In this document: positions 24,747-34,864 of the stretch, in pieces | Layout: every line of letters begins with the position of its first letter | Numbering within the stretch: position 1 is the first letter of the stretch | From: Polynucleobacter meluiroseus | Lineage (GTDB): Bacteria; Pseudomonadota; Gammaproteobacteria; Burkholderiales; Burkholderiaceae | NCBI GenBank assembly: GCA_945901245.1 | Contig: CAMDKY010000014.1 | Location: 1-40,037 of the forward strand | Length of the DNA: 40,037 bases | Direction: 5' to 3' | Translations under genes and position numbers: made by a program | Notes under the pieces: generated by a model | Told to the model about the DNA's origin: nothing | What the model saw: the letters and a program-made list of their open reading frames with translations, nothing else | The model's database searches: none

Positions 24747-26741
24747 ATGCCGTCAGTCCTTCAATTAACCCTCATTTTGCTGGCCTCCGGTGTCGCCGGA
24801 GTCCTTATTTTCCGCTATTTTGGCTTACCGCCAATTTTGGGCTATTTGGCTATTGGGGTTTTGATCGGTCCCAAAGCCTTTGGAATTGCCAGCGACTCCG
24901 AAACCGTTAAGTATTTAGCCGAGTTTGGGGTGGTTTTTTTGATGTTTTCGATTGGCCTGGAATTTAACCTGCAAAAGCTGCGGGCAATGCGCTCCATCGT
25001 TTTTGGTTTGGGGGCTAGCCAGGTAGCCCTAACCATGGGCCTGACCGTGCTGACTGGCTTTTTGCTCAGCTGGGTTTATCCGATCAGTTGGCAGGCTGCA
25101 TTGGCTTTGGGCGGTGCGCTTTCGATGTCCTCTACTGCAATAGTGACCAAACTGTTGTCCGATCGGGGTGAGCTAGAGACCGAGCATGGCCGCAATGTCA
25201 TTGGCGTTCTTCTCTTTCAGGATTTGGCGGTGGTTTTTCTGTTGATCTTATTGCCTGCCTTGGGAAAGGATCCCAAGGACCTGTTTGTCGCATTGGGTAT
25301 TGCCTTAGTAAAGGTATCTATCGCTTTATTTTTAATCTTCTTTGTTGGTCGCAGAATTATGAGTCGGTGGTTTAGGCTGGTTGCGCAATTCCGTTCCCAA
25401 GAATTATTCATGCTCAATTTACTGTTGATTGTGTTGGGCTTGTCAGCCATCACCGAGCATTTAGGCTTATCACTGGCTTTGGGGGCCTTCTTGGCTGGTA
25501 TGTTGATTTCTGAAACACCGTTTCGCCATCAGGTAGAAGAGGACGTTAAACCCTTCCGAGATGTCCTCTTAGGTCTGTTTTTCATCACGGTAGGCATGCT
25601 GTTAGATCTCCACGTGATTTTGGATCAATGGGTCTTGGTACTTACTTTATTGGCAGCAATAGTTGTGATCAAGTTCGCCATGATCGCCGCTTTAGCAAGA
25701 GCCTTTGGTGCCAGCGCGGGCGTGGCGATTCGAACCGGTTTGTGTTTATGCCAGGCCGGTGAGTTCGGTTTTGTACTACTCAATCAAATTGATGGCCTCA
25801 GGATGATTGATCCAGCCTTAAGTCAGGCATTACTTGCGGCGATGTTGATATCGATGTTTGGTGCACCATTCTTAATTCAATACAGCGATCGGATTGCATT
25901 GCGGTTTGCACGCAGCGAGTGGCTATTGCAGTCTTTAGCCTTGACGCGTGTGGCTGCTAAAAGTGTGCGCAATGAAAACCACATCATTATTTGTGGTTTT
26001 GGTCGTGCGGGTCAAAGCTTGGCGCGCATGCTTGAACAAGAAAAGATTCCCTATATTGCTTTGGATTTAGATCCCGATCGGGTCGCCGAGGCCAGCATGG
26101 CAGGGGATCAGGTGGTCTATGGTGACTCGAGTCGCGAGAATTACTTAGTGTCTGCGGGAATAGCTCGAGCCAAAGCCGTTGTAGTCACTTTTGCGGATAC
26201 AGCGGCAAGCTTAAAGGTGCTGCACCAGGTCGAGCGCTTGCGCCCTGGTATGACCATACTGGTTCGAACTAAAGATGATGCTGATCTAAAAAAACTCGAA
26301 GCTGCTGGAGCAACCGAAGTCGTACCTGAGTTAATTGAAGGCTCCCTCATGTTGGCATCCCATGTATTGCTCATTATGGGTATACCCATGCGTAAAGTAG
26401 TGCGCCGCTTAGCCGAAGCCCGGGAGGCGAGGTATGGCTTGCTACGTGGCTATTTTCGGGGGTCTGAGGGGGATGATTTCGATGTCAATGAATCATGGAG
26501 ACTACACACCGTAACACTTGTTCCTGGATCGCAAGTCATTGGCCAAACTCTGGAAGAAGTTAATTTAGAGATGGAAGGTGTCGCTATTCAAGCGGTACGG
26601 CGAAAAGTAGTTGGGGAGGATTACATTAAGCTAGACCTCGATCCAGATTTACGTTTAGCTGAAAACGATATTCTCGTACTATCAGGCAGCTCGGAGTCGA
26701 TCGATATTGCTGAAACGCAACTGCTCGATCGACCGTCGTAA
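24747..26741 (+). CDS. KefB/KefC-type monovalent cation:proton antiporter (CPA2)
   Basis: This 664-residue protein has a CPA2 sodium/proton-exchanger membrane domain of about 12-13 helices (residues 1-385; ALSMSSTAIVTKLLSDRGE near 130 and ALGAFLAGMLISETPFRHQV near 245 are family landmarks). An RCK_N/TrkA-N nucleotide-binding domain begins HIIICGFGRAGQSLARML near 412, and an RCK_C/TrkA-C domain lies at about 580-660. It probably exports potassium or sodium against protons. Whether glutathione adducts gate it as in Kef cannot be judged. GGGATGAG lies just before the ATG. The stop abuts uvrA. Confidence 0.92.
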   Translation: MPSVLQLTLILLASGVAGVLIFRYFGLPPILGYLAIGVLIGPKAFGIASDSETVKYLAEFGVVFLMFSIGLEFNLQKLRAMRSIVFGLGASQVALTMGLTVLTGFLLSWVYPISWQAALALGGALSMSSTAIVTKLLSDRGELETEHGRNVIGVLLFQDLAVVFLLILLPALGKDPKDLFVALGIALVKVSIALFLIFFVGRRIMSRWFRLVAQFRSQELFMLNLLLIVLGLSAITEHLGLSLALGAFLAGMLISETPFRHQVEEDVKPFRDVLLGLFFITVGMLLDLHVILDQWVLVLTLLAAIVVIKFAMIAALARAFGASAGVAIRTGLCLCQAGEFGFVLLNQIDGLRMIDPALSQALLAAMLISMFGAPFLIQYSDRIALRFARSEWLLQSLALTRVAAKSVRNENHIIICGFGRAGQSLARMLEQEKIPYIALDLDPDRVAEASMAGDQVVYGDSSRENYLVSAGIARAKAVVVTFADTAASLKVLHQVERLRPGMTILVRTKDDADLKKLEAAGATEVVPELIEGSLMLASHVLLIMGIPMRKVVRRLAEAREARYGLLRGYFRGSEGDDFDVNESWRLHTVTLVPGSQVIGQTLEEVNLEMEGVAIQAVRRKVVGEDYIKLDLDPDLRLAENDILVLSGSSESIDIAETQLLDRPS

Positions 26742-29639
26742 CTAAGCTGCCACTTTCTTTGCTTTGACTTTGGCGGGCCTTGTTTTTAGCAGTGGGGCAA
26801 GATAATGCCCCGTAAAACTACCTGGATTTTTGGCGACATCTTCAGGGGTGCCGGTTGCAATAATCAAGCCGCCGCCAGCACCGCCCTTCGGCCCTAAATC
26901 AATAATCCAGTCTGCGGTTTTAATTACATCCAAATTGTGCTCAATGATGACAATCGTATTGCCCTGTTTTTTGAGCGTATGAATCACGGTCAACAAGAGT
27001 TGAATGTCGTGGAAATGCAACCCTGTCGTTGGCTCGTCCAAAATGTAGAGGGTTCTGCCGGTATCGCGTTTCGAGAGTTCAAGCGATAGTTTCACGCGCT
27101 GGGCTTCACCACCTGAGAGTGTCGTCGCGCTTTGGCCGAGCTTGACGTAGCCCAAACCAACATCCAGCAAGGTTTTGAGTTTGCGTTTGACTACGGGCAC
27201 TGCTTCAAAAAATTCATGTGCCTGCTCGATCGTCATAGCCAAGACTTCGTGAATGTTCTTTCCTTTATAACGAATGTCTAAGGTTTCGCGGTTGTAGCGC
27301 TTACCGTGGCAAACATCGCAGGGGACGTATACATCCGGTAAAAAGTGCATTTCTACCTTGAGAACACCGTCGCCCTCGCAGGTCTCACAGCGACCCCCTT
27401 TTACGTTAAAAGAGAAACGACCGGCCTCATAGCCACGCTCGCGTGAGGCGGGTACGCCAGCAAAGAGCTCACGAATGGGTGTGAACAAGCCCGTATAGGT
27501 TGCTGGATTGGACCGTGGTGTTCGGCCAATCGGGGACTGATCAACGCTAATGACCTTATCAAAATGCTCAAGTCCCTCAATCGCTTTATGCGCTGCCGGC
27601 TCCGCATTCGACTTGTAGATGTGGTGTGCAACCGCATGATGCAAGGTGTCATTGATCAGGGTTGACTTGCCAGAACCCGATACGCCCGTCACACAGGTGA
27701 GCAACCCCACTGGGATTTCAGCAGTAACGGATTGCAAATTATTGCCCGTTGCACCAATGATCTTTAAAAATCGATCGCCAACCGGGATGCGTTTTTCAGG
27801 TACTTCGATACGCTCGCGTCCAGCTAAATAGGCGCCCGTGAGCGAATTGGGGTTCGCTTCCACTTCGGCAGGTGTGCCTTGTGCCACCACTCGGCCGCCG
27901 TGAACGCCCGCACCCGGACCAATATCAATCACGTGGTCGGAAGCACGAATCATGTCTTCGTCGTGCTCAACCACGAGCACACTGTTGCCTAAATCACGCA
28001 GGTGTTTGAGGGTACGAATTAAGCGGTCGTTGTCGCGTTGATGCAGTCCAATCGAGGGCTCGTCCAGCACATACATCACGCCAGTTAGACCGGAGCCAAT
28101 TTGCGAGGCCAGGCGAATACGCTGGGCTTCACCACCCGAAAGGGTGTCGGCACTGCGTTCGAGTGAGAGGTAATCGAGGCCAACGTCGTTTAAGAAGGTT
28201 AAGCGGGAGCTAATCTCCTTCACAATTTTGTCGGCGATTTCCCGTTTTGCTCCTTTGAGCTGAAGGGCTTCGAAATACTCTTTGGCTTCTTTGAGGGGAA
28301 GTGCGCTGATTTCAAAAATACCGCGCGACTGCTTGCCGTCACCTACTTTGACAAAGCGCGCTTCACGGCGCAGGCGTGTGCCATTGCAGTCGGGGCATGA
28401 GCGAACATTTTGATAGCGCGATAGCTCTTCGCGTACCGCCATCGATTCGGTTTCGCGGTAACGGCGTTCAAAGTTCGCCACAATGCCTTCGAAGGGGTGT
28501 TGCCGCACGCTTAACTTGCCACGCTCATTCAAATACTCAAAAGCAATATTGGTGTCGCCGGATCCCATTAACACCAGGTCTTGTGCCTTTTTGGTCAGGT
28601 TCTCAAACGGTTTCTCAATATCAAAGCCAGCATGCTTTGCTAGAGTCTGTAGCAGCTTGAAGTAAAACTGATTGCGGCGATCCCAGCCCTTAATTGCGCC
28701 GGAGGCCAGCGATAAATCCGGGTGCGCCACAATGCGCTTGGGATCAAAAAAGGAAATGTGACCTAAGCCATCACACGAGGGGCAGGCACCCATCGGGTTA
28801 TTAAATGAGAAAAGCCGGGGCTCGAGCTCTTGCAGTGAGTAAGAGCAAATCGGGCATGCAAACTTACTGGAAAAAATCGTATCAACGCCGGTATCCATAT
28901 CGACAATCATGGCCTTGCCATCTGCTAAGCGCAGGGCGGTTTCGAAGGACTCAGCTAAGCGCTGTTGAATATCGGGACGAACCTTAATGCGATCCACCAC
29001 AACCTCAATCGAGTGCTTGTCGGTTTTTTTCAGTTTGGGCAGCTGATCTACTTCAAAGATCTCGGCTTTTGCCGTGTTGGTAGTGCCGCCACCCGAGCGC
29101 ACCCGAAAGCGCACAAAGCCCTGAGCCTGCAGGTCCTGAAACAGGTCTACAAACTCACCCTTACGTTCACTAACGACGGGCGCCAAAATCATGAGCTTGG
29201 TTTCAGGCGGTAGTGCCATGACCGTATCGACCATTTGCGAAACGCTTTGCGCTGCCAAGGCCAGATTGTGTTCTGGGCAATGCGGTGTGCCGGCTCTGGC
29301 AAATAAGAGTCGCAAATAGTCATGGATTTCCGTGACCGTACCTACAGTAGAGCGGGGGTTATGACTGGTTGCTTTTTGCTCGATCGAAATCGCGGGGGAT
29401 AGGCCTTCGATGACATCCACATCCGGCTTTTCCATCAGTTGTAGAAATTGACGGGCATAAGCAGACAGCGACTCGACGTAGCGACGCTGTCCCTCGGCAT
29501 AGAGGGTATCAAATGCCAGCGAGCTTTTACCGGAGCCCGAGAGGCCGGTTAGGACGACTAATTTCTCCCTAGGAATATCTAAATTGATATTTTTCAGGTT
29601 GTGCGTACGGGCACCGCGGATCTTGATTTCGTTATTCAT
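26742..29639 (-). CDS. uvrA: Excinuclease ABC subunit A
   Basis: UvrA recognises bulky DNA lesions and loads UvrB in nucleotide excision repair. The 965-residue protein has two ABC ATPase modules: Walker [16 protein letters not shown] near residue 32 and [13 protein letters not shown] near 650, with signatures [12 protein letters not shown] and [12 protein letters not shown]. Its zinc modules are CPICSYS with CPSCDGLGH, and CETCEGDGV with [11 protein letters not shown] start it at the ATG at 29639 ([15 protein letters not shown]). An in-frame extension to 29837 would add 66 basic residues antisense to the MFS gene and is rejected. No LexA-like box was seen upstream. Confidence 0.98.
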   Translation of the reverse strand: MNNEIKIRGARTHNLKNINLDIPREKLVVLTGLSGSGKSSLAFDTLYAEGQRRYVESLSAYARQFLQLMEKPDVDVIEGLSPAISIEQKATSHNPRSTVGTVTEIHDYLRLLFARAGTPHCPEHNLALAAQSVSQMVDTVMALPPETKLMILAPVVSERKGEFVDLFQDLQAQGFVRFRVRSGGGTTNTAKAEIFEVDQLPKLKKTDKHSIEVVVDRIKVRPDIQQRLAESFETALRLADGKAMIVDMDTGVDTIFSSKFACPICSYSLQELEPRLFSFNNPMGACPSCDGLGHISFFDPKRIVAHPDLSLASGAIKGWDRRNQFYFKLLQTLAKHAGFDIEKPFENLTKKAQDLVLMGSGDTNIAFEYLNERGKLSVRQHPFEGIVANFERRYRETESMAVREELSRYQNVRSCPDCNGTRLRREARFVKVGDGKQSRGIFEISALPLKEAKEYFEALQLKGAKREIADKIVKEISSRLTFLNDVGLDYLSLERSADTLSGGEAQRIRLASQIGSGLTGVMYVLDEPSIGLHQRDNDRLIRTLKHLRDLGNSVLVVEHDEDMIRASDHVIDIGPGAGVHGGRVVAQGTPAEVEANPNSLTGAYLAGRERIEVPEKRIPVGDRFLKIIGATGNNLQSVTAEIPVGLLTCVTGVSGSGKSTLINDTLHHAVAHHIYKSNAEPAAHKAIEGLEHFDKVISVDQSPIGRTPRSNPATYTGLFTPIRELFAGVPASRERGYEAGRFSFNVKGGRCETCEGDGVLKVEMHFLPDVYVPCDVCHGKRYNRETLDIRYKGKNIHEVLAMTIEQAHEFFEAVPVVKRKLKTLLDVGLGYVKLGQSATTLSGGEAQRVKLSLELSKRDTGRTLYILDEPTTGLHFHDIQLLLTVIHTLKKQGNTIVIIEHNLDVIKTADWIIDLGPKGGAGGGLIIATGTPEDVAKNPGSFTGHYLAPLLKTRPAKVKAKKVAA

Positions 29640-29676
29640 GGTTTTTAGGCGTAACTTGTTAATATAGCCTTTTCCC

Positions 29677-30855
29677 ATGAATTCTTCTGAACTTCGATCC
29701 ACTCTAGCCTTGGCGGGCATATTTGGCCTGCGGATGCTCGGCCTTTTTCTGCTATTGCCGGTATTTAGCTTGCATGCAGAGGGCTTGCCTGGTGGCGACC
29801 GTGCCTTTTTGGTGGGTTTGTCCCTGGGCATGTTCAATATTGTTCAGGCCTTCTTTCATATTCCGCTGGGCGCACTGTCTGATCGGATTGGCCGGCGGCC
29901 AGTTGTGGTGGGGGGTCTGATTTGCTTTGTGCTGGGCGCCCTGATTGCGGCTAGCCACGATGATTTGCTGTGGATTGGTATTGGACGCGGGCTAATGGGC
30001 GCGGGCGCGATTTCAGCAGCGATTTCAGCCTGGGTTGCTGATCTAGTAAGTGAAAAGGTACGAACCATGGCCATGGCGATTGTGGGTGGCAGCATTGCCA
30101 TTTCATTTGCGCTTTCCTTGGTCTTAGCCGCCCCAATTTATCGCTGGATTAACTTAGACGGGATGTTTTTGCTCTTGGCCGCAATGGGCTTTGTGGCGAT
30201 TTTGGTTGCCCTTTGGTATGTGCCGACCCCAGAGAAAAAAACCATTCCGCAGCACACGCCCTTTTTTGACATTTTGCGACGCCCAGAACTGATGCGTTTG
30301 AACGTAGGTGTTTTTGTTCTCAACGCAACACAAGTAGCCATGTTTTTAGTCGTGCCGCGTTTATTGGTCCAAATGGGCTTTCCACTCGCGCGCCATTGGG
30401 AAATCTACCTTCCGGTGTTACTTATCTCGTTTGCGTTGATGGCACCCATTTTGATTCTGGGTGAAAAAAAGCAACGCCTTCGCGTTGCCGTATTGGTCGC
30501 CATTGGCCTCTTATTCATTTCGCAAGCGGTCTTTATCGAAGCCACTACCATTTTGTTAATTTCGGTAGCCTTGTTGATTTACTTTGTCGGATTTAATTTA
30601 CTCGAGGCATTGCAGCCATCGCTCGTATCGCGCTGGGCGCAAGACTCTAAAGGTACGGCGCTTGGCATTTACAACACCACCCAGTCCCTAGGGCTCTTTT
30701 TTGGTGCTGCGGTTGGTGGTTTGGTAACCCAATACTTTGGTGAGTTATCAGTGTTTATGCTGGGAATGGCACTCATTTTTGCCTGGCTTATAATTGCTTG
30801 GTCGATGCGCGAGCTACCCGCAAAGGGCCTTCCTAAGGAAGCTCCAGCCGCATAA
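29677..30855 (+). CDS. Major facilitator superfamily transporter
   Basis: This 392-residue inner-membrane protein has about 12 helices and the MFS motif between helices 2 and 3 ([14 protein letters not shown] near residue 64), followed by [20 protein letters not shown] near 107. The general form resembles YajR-type drug-efflux carriers, though it ends without an extra cytoplasmic domain. Substrate unknown. It is divergent from uvrA with a 37-base gap and precedes ssb by 95 bases. The uvrA/MFS/ssb order is common in betaproteobacteria, as far as I recall. Confidence 0.92.
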   Translation: MNSSELRSTLALAGIFGLRMLGLFLLLPVFSLHAEGLPGGDRAFLVGLSLGMFNIVQAFFHIPLGALSDRIGRRPVVVGGLICFVLGALIAASHDDLLWIGIGRGLMGAGAISAAISAWVADLVSEKVRTMAMAIVGGSIAISFALSLVLAAPIYRWINLDGMFLLLAAMGFVAILVALWYVPTPEKKTIPQHTPFFDILRRPELMRLNVGVFVLNATQVAMFLVVPRLLVQMGFPLARHWEIYLPVLLISFALMAPILILGEKKQRLRVAVLVAIGLLFISQAVFIEATTILLISVALLIYFVGFNLLEALQPSLVSRWAQDSKGTALGIYNTTQSLGLFFGAAVGGLVTQYFGELSVFMLGMALIFAWLIIAWSMRELPAKGLPKEAPAA

Positions 30856-30950
30856 ACAGACAAGTTGACTACTTACCCGTTGTACAAGCCTCATCAATAT
30901 TAGTGCATTGATTTACATTTTTTTCACATACATTTTCTTCGGGAGACACC

Positions 30951-31406
30951 ATGGCTTCGGTAAATAAAGTCATCATCGTGGGTAACATTGGACGGGACCC
31001 AGAAACACGTTATATGCCTAGCGGCGACGCAGTAACCAATATTTCAGTAGCCACATCGGATCGCTACAAAGACAAGCAAACCGGTGAGATGAAAGAAACC
31101 ACAGAGTGGCATCGCGTTGCATTTTTTGGCAAGCTTGCTGAGATAGCGGGGCAGTACCTCAAAAAGGGATCGCAGGTGTACGTCGAAGGCCGTTTGCGTA
31201 CACGCAAGTGGGCTGATGCCAGCGGTCAAGAAAAATACTCCACCGAGATTGTCGCGGACTCGATGCAGATGTTGGGCTCGAAGATGTCTGGTGGCGGCGA
31301 GGGTGGCGAAAGCTACTCGCGTCCTAAGTCGTCTGAGTCATCGAACTCGGCACCAGCGCCTACAGCAGCATCGCTCGGCGCAATGGACGACGATATTCCG
31401 TTTTAA
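30951..31406 (+). CDS. ssb: Single-stranded DNA-binding protein
   Basis: SSB coats single-stranded DNA in replication and repair and recruits partners by its C-terminal tip. The 151-residue protein has the OB-fold domain ([20 protein letters not shown] to about residue 110; [19 protein letters not shown] near 50), a glycine- and serine-rich linker, and the acidic tail MDDDIPF. GGGAG lies 6 bases before the ATG. The upstream gap of 95 bases is AT-rich and probably holds its promoter, but no clear -35/-10 pair can be named. Confidence 0.98.
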   Translation: MASVNKVIIVGNIGRDPETRYMPSGDAVTNISVATSDRYKDKQTGEMKETTEWHRVAFFGKLAEIAGQYLKKGSQVYVEGRLRTRKWADASGQEKYSTEIVADSMQMLGSKMSGGGEGGESYSRPKSSESSNSAPAPTAASLGAMDDDIPF

Positions 31407-31413
31407 ATAAGCA

Positions 31414-32256
31414 CTACTGTCTGGCGTGGCGTATGTTGTCAGGCCAGACAGCGTTGTAATCCGTTCGGAAGGGATTGATATCGAGGCCACCCCGCCGGGT
31501 ATAGCGCGCAAAGACCGATAACTTTTCTGGTTTGCACTGTCGCTTGATATCGCAAAAAATGGTTTCTGCACAGTGCTCATGAAATTCCCCGAGCTCTCGA
31601 AACCCAATTAAATAACGCAGTAAACCCTCTTCTTCAATCGGCCTGCCTTGGTAGCGAATTTGAATGCTGGCCCAGTCGGGCTGTCCAGTAACCGGGCAAT
31701 TGGATTTAAGTAAATGCGACACCACGCATTGCTCTATAGGGGAGCTAGTGTGATCCGCTTTCAATAAGAATGGACCTGCTGTTACCTTGGGATCAATTTG
31801 AATATCAAGTCGATCGAGCAAAGCCCCATCCATTTCCCGCATACCCCGTTTTGAAACGTGCTCCGCAGTAAACATCCGCATCCGAATCGGAGCTCCTGCA
31901 ACCGCCGACAAATCAGCCACGACGCGTTCGCGCAGCACCGTTTCATCTGCAATGCGTTCATTGTTGAGGCTATTCAAAAAGAGTTTGAAGGATTTGGACT
32001 CGATCATGCAAGGTGAGTCTGCGGGGATTTCAAACTCAGCTAAAGCAATTTGTGGCTTGCCTTTTAAATTGAGCCAGCTGAGCTCAAAGGCATTCCACAG
32101 ATCAACGCCAAAAAATGGGAGCGCGCTAGGTGTGCTCAGGCCGAGCTTTGCCCGGTTTTCTGCGCGCGGAATCGGAAACAGCACACTGGGATCGTAGTGC
32201 TGGGGGTATGCAATTTCTTTGCCAAGTGGCAAGCGGGAGGAGTCGGAATAGCTCAT
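31414..32256 (-). CDS. queF: NADPH-dependent 7-cyano-7-deazaguanine reductase (long QueF)
   Basis: QueF reduces preQ0 to preQ1 in queuosine synthesis for tRNA modification. This is the 280-residue bimodular form. The NADPH/substrate motif ESKSFKLFLNSLN is near residue 87, and the catalytic cysteine is in LLKSNCPVTGQPDWASIQIRY near 190. The conserved FHEHCAETIFCDI is near 232. It follows a 5'-nucleotidase after 21 bases, so the two are probably co-transcribed. No riboswitch-like leader fits in that gap. Confidence 0.97.
   Translation of the reverse strand: MSYSDSSRLPLGKEIAYPQHYDPSVLFPIPRAENRAKLGLSTPSALPFFGVDLWNAFELSWLNLKGKPQIALAEFEIPADSPCMIESKSFKLFLNSLNNERIADETVLRERVVADLSAVAGAPIRMRMFTAEHVSKRGMREMDGALLDRLDIQIDPKVTAGPFLLKADHTSSPIEQCVVSHLLKSNCPVTGQPDWASIQIRYQGRPIEEEGLLRYLIGFRELGEFHEHCAETIFCDIKRQCKPEKLSVFARYTRRGGLDINPFRTDYNAVWPDNIRHARQ
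31417..31451. repeat. Inverted repeat at the ssb/queF junction
   Basis: CTGTCTGGC (31417-31425) and GCCAGACAG (31443-31451) form a perfect 9-bp stem with a 17-base loop, located 10 bases after the ssb stop and within the last codons of queF. It could end transcription from either side, but there is no run of T on either strand, so the role is uncertain. Confidence 0.45.
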
Positions 32257-32277
32257 GGAGAAAGTGGGTAAATCGAA

Positions 32278-33201
32278 TTAACTACTGGATTTTGGGCGGT
32301 TCGCAACCCCCGAAACCACGTGCCCAGTGGGCGCAACCGAAGCGGCCGAGTTGCAATGCCCTGTTTGATCGTCAAAGAAAAAATCGGGCTCGAATTCGCG
32401 CAGGAACTCACTTTTGGAAAGGCCGCCTAAGAACATCGCTTCATCGACATCGATGCCCCAATTCATGAGGGTGCGAATCGCTCGTTCATGCGCAGGAGCA
32501 GAGCGCGCAGTCACTAATGCAGTACGAATGCGCATGCCATGTGCGGCTTGTGTACCAGACTGACTTTGCAGGCGGTGTAGGGCTTCCAGCAAGGGCTTGA
32601 AAGGGCCCGGCGGTAATGGAATCGCTACCTTTTTGCTTTCGTGATCAACAAATGCTTCTAGCCCGCTACTCTGAAATACTTGCTCTGCTTCGTCTGAAAA
32701 CAAAACGGCATCACCGTCAAAGGCAATGCGGATTTCATTGGGATGCGATTCGGCGGTTTTGCTGGACTCGGGGTAGACACGCGCAGCCGGAAAGCCAGCG
32801 TCAATCGTCGCCCGCACATCATCTTCATTGGCCGATAAAAATAAATTTGCCTGTAATGAGCGCAGGTAATGGTAGGGCGGTCTGCCGCGGGTAAATACGC
32901 CACGCTCCAAGCGAAGCTGGTGATGCTCGGCAGAGCGGAATACGCGCAAGCCGCTGACTGGATCATTACGTGACAAGATCACTACCTCGACGCGTTGCTC
33001 ATCACCTTGATTAAATGCCAGTAGTTTTTGCACCAGCGGAAAGGCAACGCCCGTTTGCGCTGGCATGGCCAATCGATCCAGTTGCAGCTTCATATAGGCG
33101 CTGTCATCGCTGGTTTCAAACAGGCGATTCTCTTCTTCAAAGTCAAAGAGCGCGCGCGATGAAATCGCAACAACGAGTTTTCCGGTCAGGCTATATGACA
33201 T
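32278..33201 (-). CDS. 5'-nucleotidase (PF06189-type)
   Basis: This 307-residue protein fits the bacterial 5'-nucleotidase family related to cytosolic nucleotidase I. Landmarks are LVVAISSRALFDFEEENRLF at the N-terminus, VEVVILSRNDPVSGLRVF near residue 72, FTRGRPPYHYLRSLQANLFL near 102, and the acidic catalytic motif RIAFDGDAVLFSDEAE near 172. The C-terminal DEAMFLGGLSKSEFL is also typical. It should dephosphorylate nucleoside monophosphates; specificity is unknown. It lies between ilvA (9 bases upstream) and queF. Confidence 0.88.
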   Translation of the reverse strand: MSYSLTGKLVVAISSRALFDFEEENRLFETSDDSAYMKLQLDRLAMPAQTGVAFPLVQKLLAFNQGDEQRVEVVILSRNDPVSGLRVFRSAEHHQLRLERGVFTRGRPPYHYLRSLQANLFLSANEDDVRATIDAGFPAARVYPESSKTAESHPNEIRIAFDGDAVLFSDEAEQVFQSSGLEAFVDHESKKVAIPLPPGPFKPLLEALHRLQSQSGTQAAHGMRIRTALVTARSAPAHERAIRTLMNWGIDVDEAMFLGGLSKSEFLREFEPDFFFDDQTGHCNSAASVAPTGHVVSGVANRPKSSS

Positions 33202-33210
33202 TCCGTTCCG

Positions 33211-34731
33211 TTACTTTAAGAACAGCTGGTAAGCGGGGTTCGCACTTTCATTCCAGTGCGGATAGCCGAGGGAGGCTAAGAAGGCTTGAAATTGCTTCTG
33301 CTCATTTTTGGGCACTTGAATGCCAACCAGAATACGGCCGTAGTCCGCGCCATGGTTTCGGTAATGAAACAGGCTGATATTCCAATTGGGCGCCATGCTA
33401 GTTAAAAAGCGCATTAAGGCACCAGGACGCTCAGGGAACTCAAATCGATACAGCAATTCATCGTGCGCTAAGGGAGAGTGACCGCCGACCATGTGCCGCA
33501 GATGCGATTTAGCAAGTTCGTCGTGGGTTAAATCAATCGTCGCAAATCCTGCTTTAGCAAAGTGCTTAGCGATCTCGATGCTGTCGCCTGACTTTTGCGT
33601 ACCAATGCCAACAAAAATATGGGCTTTGGCTTGATCAGCAATGCGGTAATTAAACTCCGTTACATTGCGTTTGCCGAGTAATTGACAGAAGCGCTTAAAG
33701 GACCCTCGCTCTTCTGGAATGGTGACGGCAAATACAGCCTCCCGGAACTCACCCACATCGGCGCGCTCGGCCACGAAACGCAGGCGACTGAAATTCATAT
33801 TGGCGCCGCATGCAATCGCAACCAAGGTTTTGTCTTTTACTTTTTTCGTTTCAACGTATTTCTTGAGGCCAGCAATCGCGAGTGCGCCTGCAGGCTCCAA
33901 AATGCTGCGCGTATCAGTAAACACATCGTTAATGGCGGCACAAATTTCATCGGTGTCGACGGTAATGATGTCATCGACCACGCGTTTGCAGATGCGGAAG
34001 GTTTCTTTGCCGACTACCTTGACAGCGGTGCCGTCCGAAAACAAACCAACCTCTTTTAATTCGACACGACGGCCGGCCTTGAGTGACTGACGCATGGCAT
34101 CGGAATCGGCCGCTTGTACGCCAATGATTTTGGTTTCGGGGCGAACGGCTTTGACGTATTCGCCGATGCCGGCAATCAGGCCACCACCACCGATGGCCAC
34201 AAAAATGGCATCAATTGGCGCCTGGTGCTGTTGCAAAATTTCTTGGGCGATGGTTCCTTGGCCAGCGATGACATCTGGATCATCAAAGGGGTGAACAAAA
34301 CTTAATCCCCGTTTTTTCTCTAATCCCTTGGCATGATCAAAGGCATCGCTATACGATTCGCCAAACAAGACAAGCTCCGTCCAAGAGCCGCCGCGTGCCT
34401 TGACTGCATCGATTTTGACTGCAGGGGTCGTTACTGGCATTACGATCACTGCCTTGCATTTCATTTTGGCGGCGGCGAGGGCTACGCCCTGGGCATGGTT
34501 TCCGGCCGAGGCGGCGATAACGCCGTGCTTGAGGGCCGCAGGGCTCAGTTGCGCCATTTTGTTGTATGCGCCGCGCAGCTTAAACGAGAAGACAGGTTGG
34601 TTGTCCTCTCGTTTCAGGAGAATTTGATTGCCCAGGCGTTGCGTTAGAGCCGGCGCCAGCTCCAATTCAGTCTCACGGGCGACGTCGTAAACACGAGCCG
34701 TTAATATTTTCTTTAAATAGTTGATTGCCAT
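33211..34731 (-). CDS. ilvA: Threonine ammonia-lyase, biosynthetic
   Basis: IlvA deaminates threonine to 2-oxobutanoate, the first step of isoleucine synthesis. The 506-residue protein has a PLP domain with the cofactor lysine in QPVFSFKLRGAYNKM near residue 50, SAGNHAQGVALAA near 77, the glycine loop AIGGGGLIAGIG near 180, and two C-terminal ACT-like regulatory domains (about 330-506, ending PHWNESANPAYQLFL). The two regulatory domains indicate the isoleucine-inhibited biosynthetic enzyme rather than the short catabolic one. Confidence 0.97.
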   Translation of the reverse strand: MAINYLKKILTARVYDVARETELELAPALTQRLGNQILLKREDNQPVFSFKLRGAYNKMAQLSPAALKHGVIAASAGNHAQGVALAAAKMKCKAVIVMPVTTPAVKIDAVKARGGSWTELVLFGESYSDAFDHAKGLEKKRGLSFVHPFDDPDVIAGQGTIAQEILQQHQAPIDAIFVAIGGGGLIAGIGEYVKAVRPETKIIGVQAADSDAMRQSLKAGRRVELKEVGLFSDGTAVKVVGKETFRICKRVVDDIITVDTDEICAAINDVFTDTRSILEPAGALAIAGLKKYVETKKVKDKTLVAIACGANMNFSRLRFVAERADVGEFREAVFAVTIPEERGSFKRFCQLLGKRNVTEFNYRIADQAKAHIFVGIGTQKSGDSIEIAKHFAKAGFATIDLTHDELAKSHLRHMVGGHSPLAHDELLYRFEFPERPGALMRFLTSMAPNWNISLFHYRNHGADYGRILVGIQVPKNEQKQFQAFLASLGYPHWNESANPAYQLFLK

Positions 34732-34812
34732 GCAATGAGCGTACCACGGATAGCTCCTAAGCCCTTAGTTTTGCAAGGTTTTATTGGTGTCTTCAGCCGA
34801 ATTGGGGAATTC

Positions 34813-34841
34813 CTGTCAGTATCGGATTACTCCTTTAAAAT
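34813..34841 (+). promoter_or_regulatory. Candidate sigma-70 promoter of the FAD/Fe-S oxidoreductase gene
   Basis: CTGTCA (34813-34818) and TAAAAT (34836-34841) are separated by exactly 17 bases, 23 bases before the chosen ATG at 34865. Four and five of six positions match the consensus. The expected transcript starts near 34848, leaving a very short leader with no strong ribosome binding site. Confidence 0.5.
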
Positions 34842-34864
34842 GCCTATTTAACGAACCCTACTTC

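Noticed and set aside
29640-29676. Possible LexA (SOS) box before uvrA
   Set aside because: No CTG-N10-CAG palindrome is visible in the short gap. Only a TATATT resembling a -10 element is present, so SOS control is not supported here.
29640-29837. 66-residue N-terminal extension of UvrA
   Set aside because: UvrA families start at [15 protein letters not shown], and the extension is a lysine- and arginine-rich sequence antisense to the MFS gene start.
32257-32277. preQ1 riboswitch before queF
   Set aside because: The gap is 21 bases, too short for a preQ1 aptamer, and shows no stem or A-rich tail of the expected type.
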